From assembly GCF_030296575.1 (NCBI RefSeq), contig NZ_AP027729.1, forward strand, positions 62,001-126,000: a DNA stretch of 64,000 nucleotides, given 5' to 3'. Both the position numbers and the translations under genes were made by a program. This document shows, piece by piece, positions 27,177 through 35,905 of the stretch (positions are counted from its first letter, which is position 1; every line of letters begins with the position of its first letter). The notes beneath the pieces are model-generated. The model was given only the letters and a program-made list of their open reading frames with translations. It was not told the DNA's origin and made no database searches. The DNA is from Paraoerskovia sediminicola. Lineage in GTDB: Bacteria > Actinomycetota > Actinomycetes > Actinomycetales > Cellulomonadaceae.

Positions 27177-27637
27177 CCACCGACCCGACCGACATCACCC
27201 CCGGCGAGACCGCGTCCTACTCGCAGATCGGCGACGACGGCAGCGTGAAGTGGACCGTCCTGCCGCCCGCACAGTCGGCCCGGATCAAGGACGCCCGCGA
27301 GGCGTTCGTCATCCGCGAGACCGCCGGCATCGAGACCGAAGCTGAGTCCGAGTTCGGCTGGTCCGGTGAGACGCCGCCCATGACAGCCCTCGACGCGCTG
27401 CGAGGCGCACAGGAGAAGGTCCTCGACGCGACGGGCAACAGCATCGCCGCATGGGACGCCGCCGAAGCCCGGGCCGAGCGCCTCGACCGACTCCGCACCG
27501 ACGTCATCGACGCCGCCCGCGACTGCTGCGACGACCTCGGCCTCACCGCCGCCGCGCTGCTCCAGCACGACGCGACCACCAACGCCCACCTCCGCGCCGC
27601 CGTGCGCGCCCTCACCGACGAGGAGACCCGCCCGTGA
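27173..27637 (+). CDS. Hypothetical early phage protein
   Basis: 154 residues, ATGA-coupled to both neighbours. Acidic and mostly helical; two adjacent Cys (DCCDDLGL) near residue 118. No recognised domain. Confidence 0.7.
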   Translation: MTTDPTDITPGETASYSQIGDDGSVKWTVLPPAQSARIKDAREAFVIRETAGIETEAESEFGWSGETPPMTALDALRGAQEKVLDATGNSIAAWDAAEARAERLDRLRTDVIDAARDCCDDLGLTAAALLQHDATTNAHLRAAVRALTDEETRP

Positions 27638-27852
27638 CCCAGCCCCTGTTCATCCAGGCCGCGCAGGACCGCGCCGCCGCACGAGAGGCCCGAGCCGAGG
27701 CCGACGCGTTGAAGCCGCTCGCCGAGCTGGGGGACGCATACCTCCGCATGCGCCGCGCCGAGCGTGACGCGAACACCTCCGAGTTCGAGATCCGCGACCT
27801 CACCCTCGCCCTGCGCGACAAGGCCGACCGCTACCTGGGGGTCGGACTATGA
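27634..27852 (+). CDS. Small helical phage protein
   Basis: 72 residues from GTG 27634. One long charged helix with heptad-like pattern (RAAAREARAEADALKPLAEL). Immediately precedes the nuclease gene. Function unknown. Confidence 0.65.
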   Translation: MTQPLFIQAAQDRAAAREARAEADALKPLAELGDAYLRMRRAERDANTSEFEIRDLTLALRDKADRYLGVGL

Positions 27853-28688
27853 CCGCGACCTACGCACCCGGCCTGCACGCCGACATCGCCGAGACCGTCT
27901 ACCACTCGCTGCCCGGCCTCTCGTCGACCGGCATCAAGACGATGCTCGACTCCCCCGCCCGCTACCAGTGGTCCCTCACGCACCGCACCGAGAAGACGAC
28001 CTTCGACGTCGGGCACGCCGCCCACGCGAAGATCCTCGGCGTCGGCCTCGGCGTGATCGCCTACCCCGACGAGCACCTGACGCCGTCCGGGAACGTGTCC
28101 ACGAAGGCCGCGACCACGGCATGGGCGTCCGAGCAGCGTGCGGCCGGTCTCGTGCCCGTCGCGCCCGCACAGATCGCCGCCGTTGACGCGATGGCTGAGG
28201 CCGTCCTTGCCCACGACGAGGCACGCCCGCTCCTCGAGAACGGCACGCCCGAGGTCTCGCCCATCTGGCACGACCCCGACACCGGCGTCCTGTGCCGCGG
28301 CCGCATCGACTACCTGCACGACGGGCCGACCGCCGTCGACCTCAAGACGTGCCGCGACGCCAACCCGCGCAAGTTCGACCGCGTCGCATCCGCCTACGGG
28401 TACGCCGAGCAGGCCGTCCACTACACGAACGGCATCACCGCGACCCGCGGCGACACCGATGTGAAGTTCCTGCACGTCCTCGTCGAGTCCGCGGCCCCGC
28501 ACATGGTGTCCGTCGTCGAGCTCGACCCCATGTTCCTCATGATCGCCGCCGACCGCGTCCGGCAGGCCATCGACCTGTACGCCGAATGTCAGAGGACCGG
28601 CGAGTGGCCCGGCTACAGCGGCATCACCCCCGTCGGCGCGCCCGGCTGGTACGGCGCCGACGACGAAGACGAGATGGAGATCGCCTGA
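27849..28688 (+). CDS. PD-(D/E)XK exonuclease (RecE/Exo VIII-like)
   Basis: 279 residues. YHSLPGLSSTGIKTMLDSPARYQ is the N-terminal signature of phage RecE-like nucleases; the catalytic site is GRIDYLHDGPTAVDLKT, giving Asp and the D-x-K pair, with a downstream YAEQAVHYTNG helix. It likely degrades one DNA strand to start recombination. The next gene is a plausible partner, although no classical RecT or Redβ is recognisable. Confidence 0.88.
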   Translation: MTATYAPGLHADIAETVYHSLPGLSSTGIKTMLDSPARYQWSLTHRTEKTTFDVGHAAHAKILGVGLGVIAYPDEHLTPSGNVSTKAATTAWASEQRAAGLVPVAPAQIAAVDAMAEAVLAHDEARPLLENGTPEVSPIWHDPDTGVLCRGRIDYLHDGPTAVDLKTCRDANPRKFDRVASAYGYAEQAVHYTNGITATRGDTDVKFLHVLVESAAPHMVSVVELDPMFLMIAADRVRQAIDLYAECQRTGEWPGYSGITPVGAPGWYGADDEDEMEIA

Positions 28689-29242
28689 TGGACCTCACCG
28701 AATCGATCGCGCCGCGGTCGGACCAGATCAACGCCGAGGACCTGCTCACCGGGCCGCGCACGTTCACCATCGACAAGGTCGACGCGGGCAGCCCCGAGCA
28801 GCCCGTGAACGTCCACCTCATCGAACTGCCCGGACGCCCCTACCGTCCGAGCAAGTCGATGCGCCGCATCATGGTCGACGCCTGGGGCAAGGAGGCCGCG
28901 GACTACGCCGGCCACCGCATGACGCTCTACCGCGACCCCGAGGTCACGTTCGGGCGCGACAAGGTCGGCGGCATCAAGATCAGCCACCTGTCGCACATCG
29001 ACCGGCCGCGGACCGTCGCGCTGACCGTGACCCGTGGCAAGCGCGCCCCGCACATCGTCCAGCCGCTGCCTGACGCACCCACCGAGCCGACCGCTGACGA
29101 CGTGGCCGCATGCGACGACGTCGACACGCTCAAGGGCATGTGGCGCGCGTCCAGCCCCGAGCGTCGCGCACAGATCGAGGCCCGCGTCGCCGAGCTGACC
29201 GCCCGTCCCGACGCCCCGCAGGACGCGGAGGTCGAGGCGTGA
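28688..29242 (+). CDS. Conserved phage protein next to the exonuclease
   Basis: 184 residues, starting on the last base of the nuclease gene. The core (FTIDKVDAGS, NVHLIELPGRPYRPSKSMRR, YAGHRMTLYRDPEVTFG, GGIKISHLSHID) looks beta-rich and the tail helical. I recall similar proteins beside exonucleases in actinophages, but no function. A recombination or ssDNA-binding role is an inference from position only. Confidence 0.7.
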   Translation: MDLTESIAPRSDQINAEDLLTGPRTFTIDKVDAGSPEQPVNVHLIELPGRPYRPSKSMRRIMVDAWGKEAADYAGHRMTLYRDPEVTFGRDKVGGIKISHLSHIDRPRTVALTVTRGKRAPHIVQPLPDAPTEPTADDVAACDDVDTLKGMWRASSPERRAQIEARVAELTARPDAPQDAEVEA

Positions 29243-30792
29243 GCGCGAACCTGACCATGACGGACCTGTTCTGCGGGGCTGGCGGATCCTCCACCGGGGC
29301 CGTCGCGGTCCCCGGCGTCGAGGTCCGCCTCGCCGCGAACCACTGGGCTCGTGCGATCGAGACCCACAACACCAACCACCCCGACACCGACCACCTCCAG
29401 GCCGACATCTCCAACACCGACCCGCGCTACGTCCCGTCGACCGACCTGCTGTGGGCGTCGCCGGAGTGCACGAACCACTCCCGGGCGAAGGGTCGCAAGC
29501 TCGCCGGCGCACAGCCCGACCTGTTCGGCGACACGCTGCCCGAGGAGGCGGCCGAGCGGTCGCGCGCCACGATGTGGGACGTCGTCCGGTTCGCTGAGAC
29601 CCATCACTACCGCGCGGTCCTCGTCGAGAACGTCGTCGAGGTCGTCGACTGGTCCTCGCCGTGGGGCGTGCGCGGCGGCCTGTTCCAGTCGTGGCTCGCC
29701 GCCATGCACGCGATGGGCTACCGGCACCGCATCGTCTCGATGAACTCGATGCACGCCCAGGCTCACGGCGCCCCGGCCCCGCAGTCCCGCGACCGCGTCT
29801 ACATCGCGTTCTGGCGCGAGGGTGAGCGCGCCCCAGACTTCGAGCGGATGCAGCGGCCTCGCGCGTACTGCGCGACGTGCGACACGGTCGTCGACGCCAT
29901 GCAGTGGTGGAAGAAGGGCGACGGGCAGGCGCGCCCGGGCCGCTACCGGTCGCAGTACCTCTACCGGTGCCCGAACGTCGCGTGCCGCAACGCCGTCGTC
30001 GAGCCCGCATGGCTCCCCGCGTCGTCGATCATCGACTGGACGAACCCGGGCACCCGGATCGGTGACCGCGTGAAGCCGCTCGCCGAGAAGACGATGCGGC
30101 GCATCCAGGTCGGGATCGAGCGGTACTGGTCCCCGGTCCACGTCGAACACGGCGGCAACCAGTACGACGCCGCCGACCCGAAGCACCCGGGGTTCGGCGA
30201 CCCAGGCTCGTACTACCGGGCCTGGCCCGCGTCCGAGCCGCTGCGGACCATGCACACCCGCGAGTCCAAGGCGACCGCCTGGCACCCGCTCGCAGTGCCC
30301 GTCGAGGGCCGGGAGGGGAAGGTTGCGGGCTCGACGGCCGCGGCGATGCGCGCGCAGACGACGCGCAACGAGACGGGCCTCGCGTTCCCGCCGTTCCTCG
30401 CTGAGCTGCGCGGCGGGGGTTCGACGGCTCGGCGCGCGTCCGACCCGCTCGCCACCGTCACAGCCTCCGGGAACCACCACGCGCTGATCCACCGGCACAA
30501 CGGCGGCGGCGCCGAGATGACGACGCCCGCCGGCGAGCCGATCCGCACCGTCACCACGACCGGCCACCAGTCCGTCCTCACCGGGCAGACCGTCGACATC
30601 AAGGACGTGCGCTTCCGGATGCTCGAGCCCGACGAGATCAAGCAGGCAATGGCCTTCCCCGCGACCTACACGATGACCGGCAACCGCCGCGAGCAGGTGA
30701 AGTTGAGCGGGAACGCCGTCACCCCGCCCGCAGCACGCGACCTCATCGCCACCGTCGTCGGTGCCATCACGGGAGAGGCGGTGCCCGCGTGA
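29239..30792 (+). CDS. DNA cytosine-5 methyltransferase
   Basis: 517 residues from GTG 29239. Motif I DLFCGAGGSSTGA, motif IV with catalytic Cys in ASPECTNHS (the PPC of bacterial enzymes reads PEC), motif VI VENVVEV, motif VIII QSRDRVYIAF, motif X LSGNAVTPPAA. Between VIII and the C-terminus is an inserted Cys4 module (CATCD...CPNVAC). It likely protects phage DNA against host restriction or serves in phage DNA marking. No cognate endonuclease is adjacent, so it is an orphan. Confidence 0.95.
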   Translation: MSANLTMTDLFCGAGGSSTGAVAVPGVEVRLAANHWARAIETHNTNHPDTDHLQADISNTDPRYVPSTDLLWASPECTNHSRAKGRKLAGAQPDLFGDTLPEEAAERSRATMWDVVRFAETHHYRAVLVENVVEVVDWSSPWGVRGGLFQSWLAAMHAMGYRHRIVSMNSMHAQAHGAPAPQSRDRVYIAFWREGERAPDFERMQRPRAYCATCDTVVDAMQWWKKGDGQARPGRYRSQYLYRCPNVACRNAVVEPAWLPASSIIDWTNPGTRIGDRVKPLAEKTMRRIQVGIERYWSPVHVEHGGNQYDAADPKHPGFGDPGSYYRAWPASEPLRTMHTRESKATAWHPLAVPVEGREGKVAGSTAAAMRAQTTRNETGLAFPPFLAELRGGGSTARRASDPLATVTASGNHHALIHRHNGGGAEMTTPAGEPIRTVTTTGHQSVLTGQTVDIKDVRFRMLEPDEIKQAMAFPATYTMTGNRREQVKLSGNAVTPPAARDLIATVVGAITGEAVPA

Positions 30793-30974
30793 CCCCCGCA
30801 ACCGCTGCCCGCGTCGAGGACGCCGCGTGGCTCGCCGAGACCGGCGAGTCGTGGGACCGCGCTGCCGACCGACTCGGGATGAGCCCCGAGACGCTCGAGA
30901 AGTTGCTCTACCGCACCGGCAACCCCGACATCTGGCGCCGCCTGCGCCGCAACGACTGGAAGGTCGCAGCATGA
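30789..30974 (+). CDS. Small HTH-like protein
   Basis: 61 residues from GTG 30789, coupled on both sides. SWDRAADRLGMSPETLEKLLYR matches an HTH of the homeodomain-like kind used in small phage regulators. Function unknown. Confidence 0.65.
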   Translation: MTPATAARVEDAAWLAETGESWDRAADRLGMSPETLEKLLYRTGNPDIWRRLRRNDWKVAA

Positions 30975-31646
30975 ACCGCATCACCGTCAGCCCGCAGGTC
31001 GCCGACGGCGGGACCGACTGGCGCGCCAAGGCCGCATGCACCGGCGTCGACTCCGACGACATGGGCTACACGGATCGCAGGTCGACGCCCGACGAGATCG
31101 CCGCCGCGAAGGCCGTGTGCCGCACCTGCCCCGTGAAGCGTCAGTGCCTGGACTTCGCGCTCGGGCTCGAGTCCAGCGCCACCTACCGCTACGGCATCTG
31201 GGGCGGCATGACGCCCACCGAACGGGCGCAGCTCGCCCCGCGCATCCCGCGCCCCGCACGAACCCCGAAGCGCATCACCGCGGCGCAGAAGGCCGCGAAC
31301 GAGCGCGCAGAACGGATGCGCGCCGCCCGGAGTGGCAAGCAGGATCGCGCGCGCGAAGCCGTCGAGGCTGCCGACCCGCGAGGGCTGGACGACCGCCGAG
31401 ATCGCCGGCCGACTCAACATCGCCGTTCGCACTGTGAGGCGCTACCTCGCCGAGATCCGAGCCACCCAGCCGGAGCCCAAGGTCACCCGGGAGCCGCGCC
31501 GACCGGCCGGGCCGGTCACCAAGCACGGAACCCGCGCAGGAGCGGAGGCGCATCGACGGCGCGGCGAGAGGGCGTGCCACGAGTGCGCCGTCGCCAAGCG
31601 CGCCTACGACCGGGCCTGGCTCAAGTCCAAGAAGGAGGCGTCATGA
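30971..31646 (+). CDS. WhiB-family regulator with C-terminal HTH (frame break)
   Basis: Residues 1-85 are a WhiB domain: ACTGVD, CRTCPVKRQC (four Fe-S cysteines) and the GIWGGMTPTER turn. After about residue 125 the reading frame changes and continues as an HTH (GWTTAEIAGRLNIAVRTVRR) plus a basic tail KHGTRAGAEAHRRRGERACH, an ending I associate with phage WhiB-like proteins. Joining them needs two added bases (GC in GCGC near 31369) or one removed, unlike the single C/G losses elsewhere in the window. In the upstream frame no stop occurs until 31855. Either an indel or a true split into WhiB and a separate HTH protein from GTG 31332. Confidence 0.7.
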
Positions 31647-31855
31647 ACAGCGACGTACTGCACCCCGCGTGCTCCAACTCCGGGGTCCTGTGCAAGGACT
31701 GCGCCTACATCAAGCGGTCCCACGATCTCGCGCACGAGGTCTGGCTGACCCTGCCCCAGGACCCGCCGCCCGTCACCGCCGCACGCCGCGCCGACCTCGA
31801 GGCCGACGCCATCGCCATGTCGGAGAAGGCGCGCGCCAGGAGGTGGGCCGCATGA
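31643..31855 (+). CDS. Small cysteine-containing phage protein
   Basis: 70 residues, ATGA-coupled. CSNSGVLCKDCAYIKRSHD gives a possible zinc-binding site near the N-terminus; helical C-terminus. Function unknown. Confidence 0.65.
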   Translation: MNSDVLHPACSNSGVLCKDCAYIKRSHDLAHEVWLTLPQDPPPVTAARRADLEADAIAMSEKARARRWAA

Positions 31856-32517
31856 GCATCTACTACCAGGACGAGCGGGTGACGCTGCACCACGGAGACT
31901 GTCGCGAAGAGACCGCATGGCTGGACGCCGCCACCCTCGTGACAGACCCGCCGTACGGAATCGACTACCAGAGCGGATCTCGGCGCGACACCCTTGCCGC
32001 CAGCATCGAGGGCGATAAGGACACCCGTGCTCGTGACGCCGCGCTCGGATTCTGGCGCAAGGCCCATGGCGAGGACGCACCTGCGCTCGTGTTCGGCACA
32101 TGGCGAATCAAGCGCCCGGCACGCACGCACACCCGCCTCATCTGGGACACCAAAGGCGCCCTCGGCATGGGCAACCTGTCTGTTCCTTGGAAGCCGAGCG
32201 ACCAGGAGATCTACGTCATCGGCTACGGATTCACAGGTCACCGGACGTCGAACGTCCTCACCTACGCCCCGGTGCAGTCGATGAGCCGCAACGGTCGTGA
32301 GCACCCTCACCAGAAGCCGATCCCGCTCATGCGGGACCTGATCGCCAAGTGCCCGACCGGAGCGATCGCTGACCCGTTCGCAGGCTCCGGCTCCACGCTC
32401 ATCGCTGCTGCTCACCTGGGACGCAAGGCGGTCGGTGTCGAGCTCGACGAGCGCTACTGCGAGGTCATCGCCAAGCGCCTCTCGCAAGGCGTCCTCGACT
32501 TCGGGGGTGCCGCATGA
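31852..32517 (+). CDS. DNA methyltransferase, DPPY type (N6-adenine or N4-cytosine)
   Basis: 221 residues, ATGA-coupled. Motif IV DPPYGIDY near residue 33 comes before motif I DPFAGSGST near residue 183, the beta-class order. HPHQKPIPLMRDLI is the usual motif X segment. The DPPY form favours adenine N6. No target-recognition domain of large size and no restriction partner; second orphan methyltransferase of the prophage. Confidence 0.92.
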   Translation: MSIYYQDERVTLHHGDCREETAWLDAATLVTDPPYGIDYQSGSRRDTLAASIEGDKDTRARDAALGFWRKAHGEDAPALVFGTWRIKRPARTHTRLIWDTKGALGMGNLSVPWKPSDQEIYVIGYGFTGHRTSNVLTYAPVQSMSRNGREHPHQKPIPLMRDLIAKCPTGAIADPFAGSGSTLIAAAHLGRKAVGVELDERYCEVIAKRLSQGVLDFGGAA

Positions 32518-33401
32518 CCGCCGTCGACCAGCCGCTGTTCGTCGGCCTGCCTTCCGAGGCGCAGGTGATCTGCCGGTTCCGAACCGACGGAGAGCCCGTG
32601 TCCAAGTCTCGAGCGCGCTTCACGAAGCGCGGGAGCAAGGTCCACACCTACACGCCCCAGCACACCAAGGATGCCGAGGCCGCCGTCGCGCTGCAGTTCG
32701 CGCGGAACGGCGGACGCCTGTGCGCGGACGCTGACGTCACGTTCGGCGTCGCGGCGACGTTCTACCACGGCACCAGGCAGCGCCGAGATGTCGACAACAT
32801 GCTCAAGCTCATCCTCGACGGGCTCAACGGCGTCGCATGGGTGGATGACAACCAGGTCGTCGAAGTGGCAGGGCGCAAGGCCTACATCGGCAGGGCCGGC
32901 GACGCGCACACCGAGGTCGTCATCTACCGCGTCGGGCTGATCGAGCGGGACAAGAAGAACTGCGCGTTCTGCGGGAGCGAGTTCCAGACCTACTACTCGT
33001 GGGACAAGAAGAAGCACTGCTCCGCCGAGTGCACCCGCCAGTCGCGCATCAAACGACGCGAGCGGACCTGCGTCGAGTGCGGTGAGACGTTCCTGGCTCA
33101 CGGCCCCGAGCGGGAGACCAAGTTCTGCTCGATGGACTGCATGAGCCGCAACGGGCGCATCGACATCGACTGCGCCGTGTGCGGAACGACGTTCAGCCAG
33201 GTCAAGTCTTGGGTGGCTCAGGGGCGCGTCTACTGCAGCGCCGAGTGCTCGAGGAAGCACTCGGTACTAGCAGCTCGCGAACGTCGAACGACCACGTTCC
33301 GCGGCGTCTGTCGCGTCTGTGGTGGCGGGACGACCCGCAAGGAGTACACGCGCTGCAACATCTGCCGCCGTGCCGGACTGGACATCGAGGACGCATTGTG
33401 A
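32514..33401 (+). CDS. RusA-like Holliday junction resolvase fused to four zinc knuckles
   Basis: 295 residues. Residues about 20-140 are RusA: DGEPVSKSRARFT and the catalytic RRDVDNMLKLILDGLNG. From residue 148 on, four consecutive Cys4 modules follow: CAFCG...CSAEC, CVECG...CSMDC, CAVCG...CSAEC and CRVCG...CNIC. RusA is normally about 120-140 residues, so over half of this protein is extra. The zinc modules probably target branched DNA or a partner protein. Frame is intact throughout, so this is one polypeptide. Confidence 0.9.
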   Translation: MTAVDQPLFVGLPSEAQVICRFRTDGEPVSKSRARFTKRGSKVHTYTPQHTKDAEAAVALQFARNGGRLCADADVTFGVAATFYHGTRQRRDVDNMLKLILDGLNGVAWVDDNQVVEVAGRKAYIGRAGDAHTEVVIYRVGLIERDKKNCAFCGSEFQTYYSWDKKKHCSAECTRQSRIKRRERTCVECGETFLAHGPERETKFCSMDCMSRNGRIDIDCAVCGTTFSQVKSWVAQGRVYCSAECSRKHSVLAARERRTTTFRGVCRVCGGGTTRKEYTRCNICRRAGLDIEDAL

Positions 33402-33511
33402 CCGCGCCCCTGACGTGCCGATGCGGCGTCGCGTACACCAACGACCCCGCCGGCCGACACCGCCACCGCATCATCGTCGGCCACACACCGACGCCTGAGA
33501 AGGAGGGCTGA
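33398..33511 (+). CDS. 37-residue phage peptide
   Basis: GTG 33398, overlapping the rusA stop and the next start. Contains CRCGVAYTNDPAGRHRHR, a half zinc site with His. Real because it fills a coupled gap; function unknown. Confidence 0.5.
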   Translation: MTAPLTCRCGVAYTNDPAGRHRHRIIVGHTPTPEKEG

Positions 33512-34332
33512 TGGCCTGGGCCAAGGTCGACGACAAGCTGCACTCGTCGCCGAAGTGGCTGGGTGCGACGAAGGGCGCGAGAGCGCTCTGGGTGTCCGCC
33601 GCGAGCTGGTGTGCAGCGCAAGAAAACGACGGCTACGTGCCCTCGTCTGCCCTCCGTCTCTTCTCCGGCACGCGTCGCGAAGCCTCTTGTCTCGTCTCCG
33701 TCGGCCTCTGGGATGACGACGAAAACGACGGCTGGCACTTCCACGACTGGACCGACTACAACCCCGACTCCGGGTCGCAGAAGGCGAAGCGGAAGGCTGA
33801 ATCCGCAGGTGGGAGGCGTGGGAACCACACCCGCTGGCACGAGAAGCAGGGTCTGCACGTCGAGGGGTGCGAGTTCTGCGAGGCATCGGGTACCCGATCG
33901 GGTGGCCGAGTCGCCCCCGAATCCTCCCGGCCCGACCCGACCCGTACCCGAACCCCTACTAACTCAAGTAGGTCTACACCGGCACCTAGAAGTGACGCGC
34001 GAACCGAGCCGCCGAGCGACGGCCCCGAGCACTCCCCCAACTCCGTCCTCGCATCCCACGGCATGACCGCCGACGAGCGACGCGCGTTCCTCGGCGACCT
34101 CAAGGCCGACGACGAAGTCCGCTCCGTGTCCGGGCTCATCAACGGACTCCACCGCAAGGGCACCCTCGGCGCCCGGATCAACGAGTGGCGCGAGTTGCGC
34201 GACATCGAACCGACCCGACGCCGCACCCCCACCGACCGGCAGGCACAGATCCTCGCCGCCGAGATGCAGCGCGCCCACGAAGCCGACGCGCGAGTCATCC
34301 CCCTCCAGCAGATCGAAGGAGCGCACCGATGA
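33511..34332 (+). CDS. Phage replication initiation-type protein
   Basis: 273 residues. The N-terminus WAKVDDKLHSSPKWLGATKG with RALWVSAASWCA and YVPSSALRLF is the winged-helix start found in many actinophage replication organisers. The middle is a Ser/Pro/Thr linker (residues 125-175) and the C-terminus helical (ADERRAFLGDL, AQILAAEMQRAHEADAR). Likely binds the phage origin and loads helicase together with the next gene. Confidence 0.75.
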   Translation: MAWAKVDDKLHSSPKWLGATKGARALWVSAASWCAAQENDGYVPSSALRLFSGTRREASCLVSVGLWDDDENDGWHFHDWTDYNPDSGSQKAKRKAESAGGRRGNHTRWHEKQGLHVEGCEFCEASGTRSGGRVAPESSRPDPTRTRTPTNSSRSTPAPRSDARTEPPSDGPEHSPNSVLASHGMTADERRAFLGDLKADDEVRSVSGLINGLHRKGTLGARINEWRELRDIEPTRRRTPTDRQAQILAAEMQRAHEADARVIPLQQIEGAHR

Positions 34333-34832
34333 ACCAGACCGAAGCGACGAAGCTCGTCACGGTCCTCAACCGCGCCGGCCTCGTGCCCGCGCTCGACGGC
34401 CAGGGCGCCGTCTGGCAGCTCGCCCTCAACGACGTCGCCTACGAGACCGCGCAGGTCGTCGCCACGACGATGATCGCGACCCGCACTAGCGACCAGCGCT
34501 GGGTGACGCCCGGTGATGTCCGGGCCGCGGTCACCACGCAGCGCAAGGTGAACCTCGAGAAGATGCCGGGCATCCAGGTCCCGGACGCGCTCGACGGCGA
34601 CCCGGACCGCGAGCTCGAGTGGCGCCGGACGTACATCGACGCCTTCGCAGTGTCGGGCGACGGGGACCGTGCGCTCGAGGTTGCCTGCGCCGCGTCGGGG
34701 ATCGGGGTGCCGGTCATCGACCCCGCCCCGCGCCCCGTGACCGCGGTGATCGAGACGGCCGCCCACGGCCGCCAGTGCGACTGCTCCCCGCCGTGCCTCG
34801 GGAGCGTGCGCGTGAAGGAGGGAGCGCGATGA
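34329..34832 (+). CDS. Probable replication accessory protein
   Basis: 167 residues, ATGA-coupled. An alpha-helical fold of phage helicase-loader look (MNQTEATKLVTVLNRAGLVP, YETAQVVATTMIATR, WVTPGDVRAAV) and a C-terminal CDCSPPCLG. Position after the replication initiator supports a loader role; no P-loop is present. Confidence 0.65.
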   Translation: MNQTEATKLVTVLNRAGLVPALDGQGAVWQLALNDVAYETAQVVATTMIATRTSDQRWVTPGDVRAAVTTQRKVNLEKMPGIQVPDALDGDPDRELEWRRTYIDAFAVSGDGDRALEVACAASGIGVPVIDPAPRPVTAVIETAAHGRQCDCSPPCLGSVRVKEGAR

Positions 34833-35017
34833 ACCCCGACGAGGAGATGACTCTCGACGAGGCGGCAGCGATCTACGCCGAGGGCCGGTTCCCGCGGAAG
34901 GGCTGGCTGATCGATCGCGTCGTACTGCTGATCGCGCCCAAGGAGAGCCACGAGTTGGCATTTCGCTCGGGATGGGCCTTTGCCGAGGCCAAGTCGCGAC
35001 GGGAGGCCGCGTCGTGA
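34829..35017 (+). CDS. Small phage protein
   Basis: 62 residues, ATGA-coupled. Acidic N-terminus (NPDEEMTLDEAAAIYAEG), helical. Function unknown. Confidence 0.6.
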   Translation: MNPDEEMTLDEAAAIYAEGRFPRKGWLIDRVVLLIAPKESHELAFRSGWAFAEAKSRREAAS

Positions 35018-35163
35018 CCCGCCCCCGCTGCGACGTCCACGACGTGTCGCTCCCGTGCCCTGGGTGCCGCGCTGACGCCCTCGCAGACCCGCCCGTGCCC
35101 CAGCGCACCGACCACACCCCCGACGCCCGCGAGAGGGCCGCACACGACCTGGAGGAAGCATGA
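35014..35163 (+). CDS. Small phage protein with CxxC
   Basis: 49 residues from GTG 35014, coupled on both sides. [13 protein letters not shown] gives a possible zinc site. Function unknown. Confidence 0.55.
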   Translation: MTRPRCDVHDVSLPCPGCRADALADPPVPQRTDHTPDARERAAHDLEEA

Positions 35164-35510
35164 GCACGCCGCAGAAGTTCCGCAAGAAGCCCGTCATCAT
35201 CGAGGCGATGCAGTGGGACGGCACCCCCGAGGGCGCTACCCCGATCATCAACTGGATCCTCGAAACCGGCGAGCGTTCCGCCATGCGCGCTACACCCGGC
35301 GACTGGATCATCCGGGGCGTCCAGGGCGAGTTCTACCCCTGCAAGCCGGACATCTTCGAAGCGACCTACGAGGTCGTTGGGCCGCCCGCAACGTTCGCCC
35401 CCGGCGGGATGCTCCCTGCCGACCCCCGCACGACCCGCAAGGCCCATCTCGCCAAACTCGCGCGCCTCGGACAGGCCGAAGGCATCAACCGATTCGAGGA
35501 GACCCGATGA
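35160..35510 (+). CDS. Widespread small phage protein of unknown role
   Basis: 116 residues. [13 protein letters not shown] and [20 protein letters not shown] form a pattern seen in many unrelated phages and prophages. Compact beta-rich domain then a basic helical tail. Role unknown. Confidence 0.8.
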   Translation: MSTPQKFRKKPVIIEAMQWDGTPEGATPIINWILETGERSAMRATPGDWIIRGVQGEFYPCKPDIFEATYEVVGPPATFAPGGMLPADPRTTRKAHLAKLARLGQAEGINRFEETR

Positions 35511-35905
35511 GCCGCCCAACCGTGGAGCAGGTGGCGCGGGCGCTGGCCGCGCATTCGCGCTGTGAGTACTGGCCGAGTCACATGAGCACCTGGACGTGCA
35601 GCATCCCTGGCATCCATGAGGGGGCCGACAACGAGACGGCTCGCAACGACCACCTCGCCCGCGCCGTGCTCGCCCTGTTCGAGCCGCGCACCGTCACGAC
35701 CGCCGCCGAGTTGGATGCGCTACCTCAGAGCACCGTGATTCTCGACGCCAACGGGGAGGCGGTGGAGCGTTGCGGGCACATCGAGACGCAAGACGGGCGC
35801 TTCTCCGCGTGGTGCGCGCTCCTTCTGCCGTCATTGCGACAGTCGAACGAGGTCGAACTGCCCGCCACCGTCCTGCACGTCCCGACCGAAGGAGAGACAC
35901 GATGA
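35507..35905 (+). CDS. Hypothetical phage protein
   Basis: 132 residues, ATGA-coupled. Helical N-terminus ([17 protein letters not shown]) with a pattern [10 protein letters not shown] often seen in small phage accessory proteins; C-terminal part beta-rich. Function unknown. Confidence 0.65.
   Translation: MSRPTVEQVARALAAHSRCEYWPSHMSTWTCSIPGIHEGADNETARNDHLARAVLALFEPRTVTTAAELDALPQSTVILDANGEAVERCGHIETQDGRFSAWCALLLPSLRQSNEVELPATVLHVPTEGETR

Noticed and set aside
28927..31062. 711-codon minus-strand open frame
   Set aside because: Antisense to the clearly functional C5 methyltransferase and its neighbours; no ribosome binding site or domain.
33756..35519. 587-codon minus-strand open frame
   Set aside because: Antisense to several coupled replication-region genes; shadow of GC-rich codon use.
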